Shown here: positions 1 through 11,097 of the stretch, in pieces
Position numbering within the stretch: the stretch's first letter is position 1
How the letters are laid out: every line of letters starts with the position of its first letter
NCBI GenBank assembly: GCA_964017045.1
Contig: OZ024794.1
Span: 4,791,501-4,855,500 of the forward strand
Length of the DNA stretch: 64,000 bases
From: Omphiscola glabra
Lineage: Eukaryota; Mollusca; Gastropoda; Lymnaeidae
Reading direction: 5' to 3'
Notes under the pieces: model-generated
What the model was told of the DNA's origin: nothing
Seen by the model: only the letters and a program-made list of their open reading frames with translations
Databases searched by the model: none
Position numbers and translations under genes: made by a program

Positions 1-3000
1 GGTGGACAGAGAACTGTATATAGCAGTGTGGTGAGGTGGACAGAGAACTGTATATAGCAGTGTGGTGAGGTGGACAGAGAACTGTATATAGCAGTGTGGT
101 GAGGTGGACAGAGAACTGTATATAGCAGTGTGGTGAGATAGGTAGAGAACCGTATATAGCAGTGTGGTGAGGTGGACAGAGAACCGTATATAGCAGTGTG
201 GTGAGGTGGACAGAGAACTGTATATAGCAGTGTGGTGAGATAGGTAGAGAACCGTATATAGCAGTGTGGTGAGGTGGACAGAGAACTGTATATAGCAGTG
301 TGGTGAGATGGACAGAGAACCGTATATAGCAGTGTGGTGAGGTGGACAGAGAACCGTATATAGCAGTGTGGTGAGATGGACAGAGAACTGTATATAGCAG
401 TGTGGTGAGATAGGTAGAGAACCGTATATAGCAGTGTGGTGAGGTGGACAGAGAACTGTATATAGCAGTGTGGTGAGATAGGTAGAGAACCGTATATAGC
501 AGTGTGGTGAGATAGGTAGAGAACCGTATATAGCAGTGTGGTGAGATAGGTAGAGAACCGTATATAGCAGTGTGGTGAGGTGGACAGAGAACTGTATATA
601 GCAGTGTGGTGAGATGGACAGAGAACCGTATATAGCAGTGTGGTGAGGTGGACAGAGAACCGTATATAGCAGTGTGGTGAGGTGGACAGAGAACCGTATA
701 TAGCAGTGTGGTGAGATGGACAGAGAACCGTATATAGCAGTGTGGTGAGATGGACAGAGAACCGTATATAGCAGTGTGGTGAGATGGACAGAGAACCGTA
801 TATAGCAGTGTGGTGAGGTGGACAGAGAACCGTATATAGCAGTGTGGTGAGGTGGACAGAGAACCGTATATAGCAGTGTGGTGAGATGGACAGAGAACCG
901 TATATAGCAGTGTGGTGAGATAGGTAGAGAACCGTATATAGCAGTGTGGTGAGGTGGACAGAGAACCGTATATAGCAGTGTGGTGAGGTGGACAGAGAAC
1001 CGTATATAGCAGTGTGGTGAGGTGGACAGAGAACCGTATATAGCAGTGTGGTGAGGTGGACAGAGAACCGTATATAGCAGTGTGGTGAGGTGGACAGAGA
1101 ACTGTATATAGCAGTGTGGTGAGATGGACAGAGAACTGTATATAGCAGTGTGGTGAGATAGGTAGAGAACCGTATATAGCAGTGTGGTGAGGTGGACAGA
1201 GAACCGTATATAGCAGTGTGGTGAGATGGACAGAGAACCGTATATAGCAGTGTGGTGAGGTGGACAGAGAACCGTATATAGCAGTGTGGTGAGATGGACA
1301 GAGAACTGTATATAGCAGTGTGGTGAGATGGACAGAGAACCGTATATAGCAGTGTGGTGAGGTGGACAGAGAACCGTATATAGCAGTGTGGTGAGATGGA
1401 CAGAGAACCGTATATAGCAGTGTGGTGAGGTGGACAGAGAACCGTATATAGCAGTGTGGTGAGGTGGACAGAGAACCGTATATAGCAGTGTGGTGAGGTG
1501 GACAGAGAACCGTATATAGCAGTGTGGTGAGATGGACAGAGAACCGTATATAGCAGTGTGGTGAGGTGGACAGAGAACCGTATATAGCAGTGTGGTGAGG
1601 TGGACAGAGAACCGTATATAGCAGTGTGGTGAGGTGGACAGAGAACTGTATATAGCAGTGTGGTGAGATGGACAGAGAACTGTATATAGCAGTGTGGTGA
1701 GATAGGTAGAGAACCGTATATAGCAGTGTGGTGAGGTGGACAGAGAACCGTATATAGCAGTGTGGTGAGATGGACAGAGAACCGTATATAGCAGTGTGGT
1801 GAGGTGGACAGAGAACCGTATATAGCAGTGTGGTGAGATGGACAGAGAACTGTATATAGCAGTGTGGTGAGGTGGACAGAGAACTGTATATAGCAGTGTG
1901 GTGAGGTGGACAGAGAACCGTATATAGCAGTGTGGTGAGGTGGACAGAGAACCGTATATAGCAGTGTGGTGAGGTGGACAGAGAACTGTATATAGCAGTG
2001 TGGTGAGGTGGACAGAGAACTGTATATAGCAGTGTGGTGAGGTGGACAGAGAACAGTATATAGCAGTGTGGTGAGGTGGACAGAGAACTGTATATAGCAG
2101 TGTGGTGAGATAGGTAGAGAACCGTATATAGCAGTGTGGTGAGGTGGACAGAGAACCGTATATAGCAGTGTGGTGAGGTGGACAGAGAACTGTATATAGC
2201 AGTGTGGTGAGATAGGTAGAGAACCGTATATAGCAGTGTGGTGAGGTGGACAGAGAACCGTATATAGCAGTGTGGTGAGATGGACAGAGAACCGTATATA
2301 GCAGTGTGGTGAGGTGGACAGAGAACCGTATATAGCAGTGTGGTGAGATGGACAGAGAACTGTATATAGCAGTGTGGTGAGGTGGACAGAGAACTGTATA
2401 TAGCAGTGTGGTGAGGTGGACAGAGAACCGTATATAGCAGTGTGGTGAGATGGACAGAGAACCGTATATAGCAGTGTGGTGAGATAGGTAGAGAACCGTA
2501 TATAGCAGTGTGGTGAGATGGACAGAGAACCGTATATAGCAGTGTGGTGAGGTGGACAGAGAACTGTATATAGCAGTGTGGTAAGATAGGTAGAGAACCG
2601 TATATAGCAGTGTGGTGAGGTGGACAGAGAACCGTATATAGCAGTGTGGTGAGATAGGTAGAGAACCGTATATAGCAGTGTGGTGAGGTGGACAGAGAAC
2701 CGTATATAGCAGTGTGGTGAGATAGGTAGAGAACCGTATATAGCAGTGTGGTGAGATAGGTAGAGAACCGTATATAGCAGTGTGGTGAGGTGGACAGAGA
2801 ACCGTATATAGCAGTGTGGTGAGGTGGACAGAGAACCGTATATAGCAGTGTGGTGAGATAGGTAGAGAACTGTATATAGCAGTGTGGTGAGGTGGACAGA
2901 GAACTGTATATAGCAGTGTGGTGAGGTGGACAGAGAACTGTATATAGCAGTGTGGTGAGGTGGACAGAGAACCGTATATAGCAGTGTGGTGAGATAGGTA

Positions 3001-6000
3001 GAGAACTGTATATAGCAGTGTGGTGAGGTGGACAGAGAACTGTATATAGCAGTGTGGTGAGGTGGACAGAGAACCGTATATAGCAGTGTGGTGAGGTGGA
3101 CAGAGAACTGTATATAGCAGTGTGGTGAGGTGGACAGAGAACCGTATATAGCAGTGTGGTGAGGTGGACAGAGAACCGTATATAGCAATGTGGTGAGATA
3201 GGTAGAGAACTGTATATAGCAGTGTGGTGAGGTGGACAGAGAACCGTATATAGCAGTGTGGTGAGATAGGTAGAGAACCGTATATAGCAGTGTGGTGAGA
3301 TAGGTAGAGAACTGTATATAGCAGTGTGGTGAGATGGACAGAGAACTGTATATAGCAGTGTGGTGAGATAGGTAGAGAACCGTATATAGCAGTGTGGTGA
3401 GGTGGACAGAGAACCGTATATAGCAGTGTGGTGAGATGGACAGAGAACCGTATATAGCAGTGTGGTGAGATAGGTAGAGAACCGTATATAGCAGTGTGGT
3501 GAGGTGGACAGAGAACTGTATATAGCAGTGTGGTGAGATAGGTAGAGAACCGTATATAGCAGTGTGGTGAGGTGGACAGAGAACTGTATATAGCAGTGTG
3601 GTGAGATAGGTAGAGAACCGTATATAGCAGTGTGGTGAGGTGGACAGAGAACCGTATATAGCAGTGTGGTGAGATAGGTAGAGAACCGTATATAGCAGTG
3701 TGGTGAGGTGGACAGAGAACCGTATATAGCAGTGTGGTGAGGTGGACAGAGAACCGTATATAGCAGTGTGGTGAGGTGGACAGAGAACCGTATATAGCAG
3801 TGTGGTGAGATGGACAGAGAACTGTATATAGCAGTGTGGTGAGGTGGACAGAGAACCGTATATAGCAGTGTGGTGAGGTGGACAGAGAACCGTATATAGC
3901 AGTGTGGTGAGATAGGTAGAGAACCGTATATAGCAGTGTGGTGAGGTGGACAGAGAACTGTATATAGCAGTGTGGTGAGGTGGACAGAGAACCGTATATA
4001 GCAGTGTGGTGAGGTGGACAGAGAACCGTATATAGCAGTGTGGTGAGGTGGACAGAGAACTGTATATAGCAGTGTGGTGAGGTGGACAGAGAACTGTATA
4101 TAGCAGTGTGGTGAGGTGGACAGAGAACCGTATATAGCAGTGTGGTGAGGTGGACAGAGAACCGTATATAGCAGTGTGGTGAGGTGGACAGAGAACTGTA
4201 TATAGCAGTGTGGTGAGGTGGACAGAGAACCGTATATAGCAGTGTGGTGAGGTGGACAGAGAACTGTATATAGCAGTGTGGTGAGGTGGACAGAGAACTG
4301 TATATAGCAGTGTGGTGAGATGGACAGAGAACTGTATATAGCAGTGTGGTGAGGTGGACAGAGAACCGTATATAGCAGTGTGGTGAGATAGGTAGAGAAC
4401 CGTATATAGCAGTGTGGTGAGGTGGACAGAGAACTGTATATAGCAGTGTGGTGAGGTGGACAGAGAACTGTATATAGCAGTGTGGTGAGGTGGACAGAGA
4501 ACTGTATATAGCAGTGTGGTGAGGTGGACAGAGAACTGTATATAGCAGTGTGGTGAGGTGGACAGAGAACTGTATATAGCAGTGTGGTGAGGTGGACAGA
4601 GAACCGTATATAGCAGTGTGGTGAGGTGGACAGAGAACCGTATATAGCAGTGTGGTGAGGTGGACAGAGAACTGTATATAGCAGTGTGGTGAGGTGGACA
4701 GAGAACTGTATATAGCAGTGTGGTGAGGTGGACAGAGAACCGTATATAGCAGTGTGGTGAGGTGGACAGAGAACTGTATATAGCAGTGTGGTGAGGTGGA
4801 CAGAGAACTGTATATAGCAGTGTGGTGAGATGGACAGAGAACTGTATATAGCAGTGTGGTGAGGTGGACAGAGAACTGTATATAGCAGTGTGGTGAGGTG
4901 GACAGAGAACCGTATATAGCAGTGTGGTGAGGTGGACAGAGAACCGTATATAGCAGTGTGGTGAGGTGGACAGAGAACTGTATATAGCAGTGTGGTGAGG
5001 TGGACAGAGAACTGTATATAGCAGTGTGGTGAGGTGGACAGAGAACCGTATATAGCAGTGTGGTGAGGTGGACAGAGAACCGTATATAGCAGTGTGGTGA
5101 GGTGGACAGAGAACTGTATATAGCAGTGTGGTGAGGTGGACAGAGAACCGTATATAGCAGTGTGGTGAGGTGGACAGAGAACTGTATATAGCAGTGTGGT
5201 GAGATGGACAGAGAACTGTATATAGCAGTGTGGTGAGGTGGACAGAGAACTGTATATAGCAGTGTGGTGAGGTGGACAGAGAACTGTATATAGCAGTGTG
5301 GTGAGGTGGACAGAGAACCGTATATAGCAGTGTGGTGAGATGGACAGAGAACTGTATATAGCAGTGTGGTGAGGTGGACAGAGAACTGTATATAGCAGTG
5401 TGGTGAGGTGGACAGAGAACTGTATATAGCAGTGTGGTGAGGTGGACAGAGAACCGTATATAGCAGTGTGGTGAGGTGGACAGAGAACTGTATATAGCAG
5501 TGTGGTGAGATGGACAGAGAACTGTATATAGCAGTGTGGTGAGATAGGTAGAGAACTGTATATAGCAGTGTGGTGAGGTGGACAGAGAACCGTATATAGC
5601 AATGTGGTGAGATAGGTAGAGAACTGTATATAGCAGTGTGGTGAGATAGGTAGAGAACTGTATATAGCAGTGTGGTGAGATGGACAGAGAACCGTATATA
5701 GCAATGTGGTGAGATAGGTAGAGAACCGTATATAGCAGTGTGGTGAGGTGGACAGAGAACCGTATATAGCAGTGTGGTGAGATAGGTAGAGAACCGTATA
5801 TAGCAGTGTGGTGAGGTGGACAGAGAACCGTATATAGCAGTGTGGTGAGGTGGACAGAGAACCGTATATAGCAGTGTGGTGAGGTGGACAGAGAACCGTA
5901 TATAGCAGTGTGGTGAGGTGGACAGAGAACCGTATATAGCAGTGTGGTGAGGTGGACAGAGAACCGTATATAGCAGTGTGGTGAGGTGGACAGAGAACCG

Positions 6001-6106
6001 TATATAGCAGTGTGGTGAGATAGGTAGAGAACCGTATATAGCAGTGTGGTGAGGTGGACAGAGAACCGTATATAGCAGTGTGGTGAGGTGGACAGAGAAC
6101 CGTATA
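1..6106. repeat. 34-bp satellite array, about 179.6 copies
   Basis: A tandem array of a 34-bp unit begins at base 1 (so it continues off the left edge) and ends in a partial copy at 6087-6106. The last unit starts at 6087, and 6086 is exactly 179 x 34, so there is no net indel. Units begin GGTGGACAGAGAAC or GATGGACAGAGAAC or GATAGGTAGAGAAC, then carry C or T, and share a core GTATATAGCAGTGTGGTGA. Rare variants include AATGTGG for AGTGTGG near 3187, 5600 and 5703, and one ACAGT near 2054. Unit length is not divisible by 3 and the unit contains TAG, so no long ORF exists. Nothing suggests transcription. It could be a local minisatellite or part of a larger satellite block. Confidence 0.97.
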
Positions 6107-6614
6107 CACTGGTTACTGTTAATGTGGTGAGATGGAACTGTCTAGACTGGTTATGGAAGACCGGTTGGGGTGGAGGCTATAGTGGCCAGGGGCAATGTTA
6201 ATTCTAATTGTTTGGACGCTATGTGCGCAGAACATTCTGTCTGTGACATTTTAGAGACGGTGCACATTTTTGTGCGCATCGTGGCGATAGCAAACTCTAA
6301 AGATTACAATTGATTTGTTAACAGTATATTCAAAGTAAATGGACTTTCTAGGAAATTAAGAGTTAATACTATTCGGACAGCATGGCAGTTCAGTTAAGAA
6401 TTGGATAATATTATTTTTTCTTCTTTATTATATTTATTCTTTCTAAAAAGTTCAAAAATAAATTAATTAAAAATCTATTATTTCCATATAAAAATCTTAT
6501 GTGCGCACTTCATTTTTGTGTGTCAGCTGGCTTTACGAGACGTGTGCGCGCGCATATGCGCACAGCTTAGAGGGAACCTTGGTCAGGGGTTAGGTGATGA
6601 TGTCCCGTGATAAA
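6107..6614. other. unique AT-rich spacer after the satellite
   Basis: The first 30 bases still look like decayed satellite (TGGTGAGATGGA near 6125). The rest is AT-rich with short GTGCGCA and TGTGCGCGC runs near 6220-6260 and 6500-6560. No gene or RNA is recognised. Confidence 0.5.
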
Positions 6615-6878
6615 ATGGAGTGTGGTATGGTTCACAAGATGGAGTGTGGTATGGTTCATGAGATGGAGTGTGGTATGGTTCACAAGATGGAGTGTGGTAT
6701 GGTTCATGAGATGGAGTGTGGTATGGTTCACAAGATGGAGTGTGGTATGGTTCATGAGATGGAGTGTGGTATGGTTCATGAGATGGAGTGTGGTATGGTT
6801 CACAAGATGGAGTGTGGTATGGTTCACGAGATGGAGTGTGGTATGGTTCATGAGATGGAGTGTGGTATGGTTCACAAG
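6615..6878. repeat. 24-bp minisatellite, 11 copies
   Basis: Eleven copies of a 24-bp unit beginning ATGGAGTGTGGTATGGTTCA and ending CAAG or TGAG (one CGAG). Exactly 264 bp, no indels. Because 24 is divisible by 3, all frames stay open and give spurious ORFs on both strands (for example the heptad-like MECGMVHK/E series). The CACAAG and CATGAG forms roughly alternate, suggesting an older 48-bp dimer. Confidence 0.95.
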
Positions 6879-7066
6879 TATGATGCCATTCCAAGAAAAT
6901 ATCAAATATTTTGTGCAACTTTTTTTTATTTTTCTGTGAAACAAAAATCTGTTGGAAGACGATGGATGGTAGTTATACACTAAACCTACAGGCAATTGGG
7001 ACATACGAAAACTGTCACGGCATGGCATGGCATTGCCGGCTTGTTATTTTTGAAATAGCCAGGGGG

Positions 7067-7398
7067 GATGACGTCAAAGATCCTATCTTTATAACAGTCT
7101 GTTGTTAACCCTTGTCACAACCAGAAGATAATGACGTCAAAGAGCCTATGTTTGTAACGGTCTGTTGTTAACCCTTGTCACAACCAGAAGATAATGACGT
7201 CAAAGATCCTATTATGGTTTTGTAACGGTCTCCTTTTAACCCTTGTCACAGGCAGAAGATAACGACGTCAAAGATCCTAGGTTTGTAACAGTCTGTTGTT
7301 AACCCCCGTCACAGGCAGAAGATAACGACGTCAAAGATCCTAGGTTTGTAACGGTCTGTTGTTAACCCTTGTCATAGCCAGAAGGAATGACGCTAAAT
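7067..7398. repeat. 63-bp minisatellite carrying CRE-like palindromes
   Basis: Five to six copies of a 63-bp unit. Each begins with ATGACGTCAAAG or a variant and continues with a conserved CTGTTGTTAACCCTTGTCA block. TGACGTCA occurs at 7069, 7132 and 7195; CGACGTCA at 7263 and 7326; a decayed TGACGCTA at about 7388. Spacing is 63, 63, 68, 63 and 62. TGACGTCA is the consensus palindromic cAMP response element bound by CREB/ATF factors. No coding sequence is recognised next to it. Confidence 0.9.
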
Positions 7399-7399
7399 A

Positions 7400-8130
7400 T
7401 CCTAGTTTTTGCAAGAGTCTATAGTTAACCGGTTTCATGCTAGAACCACACAATAAAAAAGGAGACAACTTCATAATAATTATCTCTACGATTTAATTTT
7501 TTATTACTAGGAACAAATCCCACGATTTTAAATAATATTCCACAGTTATAAATATTATAGGAAATGATTCACATTTCAAGCACTGGGTTTAAGAATAAAG
7601 CTTTAAATATAAAGAAACAAAACATTTTACTAAACACAGCTTCCTATCTAAACATTTTCCTAAACACGGCTTCCTACAGCCACGACACCTGAATACTGAA
7701 TGCCTGATGGGCTAACATTAAACAGACCTGGACACATACTAACTAAACTCTAAAAGTCCTCGGGACTTAAGTCTACACTGCACCAATGGTGAGTCATCGC
7801 AAAGTTTAACTTGTCATGTAGGCAGACGTGGAATGAAAACTTTCTCTGGAGAAAGGGGAAAAAAGACGTAAAATAGAAAACACGAAATATTTACGTGTAA
7901 AACGTTGCGTAATTTGATTGTCTTCAAATTCGGAGATATTTAATTGAATCTGCAGTCGTTAGTACAAATGATTGCGTTCAATGCTTAATGTGAACAGACA
8001 AAAAAGTGAATATTTACAAGTATAAGTAAGCATGAAGACCTTATCAGTTCAAGTTGGCTTACCACCCCCACCCCCCTAAACTTACATTCTAACTAGTTCG
8101 CTTTTGAAATTTAGTCAGCGTGTGCAATGA
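7400..8130. other. no gene recognised
   Basis: AT-rich sequence with a short C-rich stretch near 8061-8078 and the duplicated phrase CTAAACA(C)GGCTTCCTA near 7630-7675. No open frame of note. Confidence 0.4.
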
Positions 8131-8400
8131 AATAGACTTAGACACAAAATAGACTTATGCACAAAATAGACTTAGACACAAAACAGCCTTTGACACATCT
8201 TAGAAATAGGAAATAGACCAACGGCAATGAAATATAAAGTCTAAGAACTAAAGCCAAGACATATAATGAATCAATATTAACTACCACGCATCCCACAAAT
8301 AGCCCATGCCCCAAATGTGAATATAGTCCCAGGTGCATAAGCCTAAGGTCTTTCAGCCTCAGGTCTTTCAGCCTCAGGTCTATCAGCCTCAGGTATATCA
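8131..8400. repeat. two short tandem repeats (17 bp and 15 bp)
   Basis: At 8131-8195 about four copies of a 17-bp unit (AATAGACTTAGACACAA type). At 8340-8400 four copies of a 15-bp unit (GCCTCAGGTCTTTCA type). Between them lies unremarkable AT-rich sequence. Confidence 0.8.
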
Positions 8401-8663
8401 GTCACAATCGAAAACAATGGAGCACACACCATAATATCAAATCATGCAGAATACAACAAGAAACCTCGATATTACCAATTACCTCACATTAGAGAACAGA
8501 AAACATCACCTCTGTCACCTCTCTTACCTCTGTCACGCTTTTTGTAAACAAACATACCGTTAGTGAAATACACTGATCAGGAAAACCGGTTCAATAATCA
8601 ATACCATGAGAACTCAAACAGTTCGAAGATGTACAAGGTAAGACTCGGCATAACACCGGCCAT

Positions 8664-8746
8664 ATACTATAAGCCATTTACTATAAGCCATTTACTATAA
8701 GCCATTTACTATAAGCCACATAGTATAAGCCACATACTATAAGACG
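8664..8746. repeat. 14-bp tandem repeat, about 6 copies
   Basis: Copies of ACTATAAGCCATTT and ACTATAAGCCACAT in tandem. Flanked on both sides by sequence with no recognised gene. Confidence 0.85.
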
Positions 8747-9469
8747 CATAAGAATAAGACCAGGATGTGTACTCCACTGGGAAAGTTCCAATACAAGTTG
8801 ATTGAGCCGCGCTTAGACCAGAACAATAAATAGAAATAAACATGTCAACAGATCACTCTGGTTGTTTATGGAGTATGGCCGGGAGAAGCCTGGGCTGAGA
8901 AGCCGACGTCTGGTCATGGGCTTAAGCAGTGTAACAAACATACTAACAAGGACTGTCACACAAACACCAACCTATGCAAAATTGCATACTGTGAATGTAA
9001 ACACGAATTTAAATTAACAAATAATTATTCTTTTGTATCCCCAAAACATTGTCACATACCTTGACCAATATGATCAATTAAATCACAGGGTATGGCAAGG
9101 TATAGCAATATAGCAAGTGTGTCGGCTAAATGTCAACTTCAACAAACATACAACGAAAAAACTTAGCTACTAGAAAAGTGTATTACAGAGAGAGAAGAGG
9201 GGCTTAGAAAATAAAATATATTAATTCTCAGTGGCCGGCCAAAAAAAAATGTTTAGATCGATTTTAGCAATTTTAATATGGCTCAGATTTAGCGAATGGT
9301 ATTAATTATAGCATCACACATTACATTTTTAATGACGAAAATGTTCGCATGCGGATCCGGAGTCGCAGGATATGCCAACCGCTGGTTTATCAGAACGGCC
9401 GATATGTTATCAAAGACTCCAGAGCAAGAAGTTCCAGACTTTAAAAATGATGACTTTTTTCATAAAGCT
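8747..9469. other. no gene recognised
   Basis: AT-rich sequence with no recognised gene or element. A 65-codon plus-strand ORF at 9296-9493 resembles no family I know and runs into the next minisatellite. Confidence 0.4.
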
Positions 9470-10160
9470 GACACAATGTGCCGTCTTGTGTGACAGACAA
9501 GGTATATAGTGTTGGTAGGGCAGACACAATATGCTGTCTTGTGTGACAGACAAGGTATATAGTGTTGGTAGGGCAGACACAATATGCTGTCTTGTGTGAC
9601 AGACAAGGTATATAGTGTTGGTAGGGCAGACACAATATGCTGTCTTGCGTGACAGACAAGGTATATAGTGTTGGTAGGGCAGACACAATATGCTGTCTTG
9701 CGTGACAGACAAGGTATATAGTGTTGGTAGGGCAGACACAATATGCTGTCTTGCGTGACAGACAAGGTATATAGTGTTGGTAGGGCAGACACAATATGCT
9801 GTCTTGCGTGACAGACAAGGTATATAGTGTTGGTAGGGCAGACACAATATGATGTCTTGCGTGACAGACAAGGTATATAGTGTTGGTAGGGCAGACACAA
9901 TATGCTGTCTTGCGTGACAGAAAAGGTATATAGTGTTGGTAGGGCAGACACAATATGCTGACTTGCGTGACAGACAAGGTATATAGTGTTGGTAGGGCAG
10001 ACACAATATGCTGTCTTGCGTGACAGACAAGGTATATAGTTTTGGTAGGGCAGACACAATGTGCTGTCTTGCGTGACAGACAAGGTATATAGTGTTGGTA
10101 GGGCAGACGAAATATACTGTTTTATACTCCAGAAAAAGGTATATAGTGTTATAGTGTTCA
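9470..10160. repeat. 53-bp minisatellite, 12 copies plus a decayed 13th
   Basis: Units begin GACACAATATGCTGTCTTG and end TGTTGGTAGGGCA. Copies start every 53 bp from 9470 to 10053 (11 exact periods) with no indels; 10106-10160 is degenerate. A GTGTGAC form dominates the left copies and GCGTGAC the rest. The long minus-strand open frames across this block are artefacts of the repeat. Confidence 0.95.
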
Positions 10161-10187
10161 TAGGACATACTGTCTTACACGACACTT

Positions 10188-10250
10188 ATGGTATACAGTG
10201 TTAGTATACAGTGTTAGTATACAGTGTTAGTATACAGTGTTAGTATGTAG
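10188..10250. repeat. 13-bp tandem repeat, about 4 copies
   Basis: Unit GTATACAGTGTTA, directly after the 53-bp array and sharing its GTATA-AGTGTT phrase, so it may be a by-product of the same array. Confidence 0.85.
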
Positions 10251-10338
10251 GGTGACAAACTGGTTCCCTGTCTTTTACTCTGAAGTGGCAGGTAAAGAAT
10301 GTCAGGGTAACGAAGTTTCACTAAAACGAAACCGGATA

Positions 10339-10498
10339 CAGGGTCGTGATCCATGTGTGACACAGGGTCGTGATCTATGTGTGACACAGGGTCGTGATCC
10401 ATGCGTAACACAGGGTCATGATCTATGTGTGACACAGGGTCGTGATCTATGTGTGACACAGGGTCGTGATCAATGTGTGACACAGTGGTCGTGATCCA
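10339..10498. repeat. 24-bp minisatellite, about 6.7 copies
   Basis: Units begin CAGGGTCGTGATCCATGTGT or CAGGGTCGTGATCTATGTGT. Divisible by 3, hence open frames on both strands that I do not regard as genes. Confidence 0.93.
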
Positions 10499-10739
10499 TT
10501 TGTGGATAAAATTTAACTAAGAATCGAATCTCCAATGTAATCTCTAACGACTCCGGTCTGGTAGTTCAACTCCACGACTCATGTCTATCATATTAAACAG
10601 AGCCCATGTGACGTGATGGGAAAGGTAAGGAAGAAACAACGGATGTATTTTTAAATTTAGTCAACAGGCACGATGGCCGTCTCAGTTGAAACTTGGGCTT
10701 CTAGGCTGGTGTTTGTACAGGGATGGGATTATAATGATC

Positions 10740-11097
10740 ATTGTGTGTCGGGGGCTGTTGTCATTGAGTGTGTGTGTGGAGCTGTTTTCATTGTGTGAGT
10801 GAAGCTATTGTCATTGTGTGTGGGGGTGTTGTCATTGTGTATGTGTATGGAGCTGTTGTCATTGTGTGTGTGGAGCTGTTGTCATTGTGTGTGGTGGGCT
10901 ATTGTCATTGTGTGTGGGGGATGTTGTCATTATGTGGGGGCTATTGTAAGAGTATGTGGGGGCTGTTATCATTGTGTGTAGGGGGCTGTTGTCATTGTGT
11001 GTGGGGGCTGTTGTCATTATGTGTGTGTGTGTGTGGTGGTTTTTGTCATTGTGTGTGGGGCTGTTGTCATTGTGTATTGGGGGCTGTTGTCATTGTG
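10740..11097. repeat. degenerate GT-rich tandem repeat
   Basis: About fifteen irregular copies of a 20-27 bp phrase built on GGGGCTGTTGTCATTGTGTG. The period varies. It lies just beyond the surviving 3' end of the hAT transposase relic. Confidence 0.85.

Noticed and set aside
1..6106. CRISPR array
   Set aside because: The units are contiguous near-identical copies without unique spacers, and the context is an animal genome.
9410..10185. Long minus-strand ORFs (up to 252 codons) in several frames
   Set aside because: They are produced by the 53-bp repeat lacking stops in those frames; there are no codon-level constraints or known domains.
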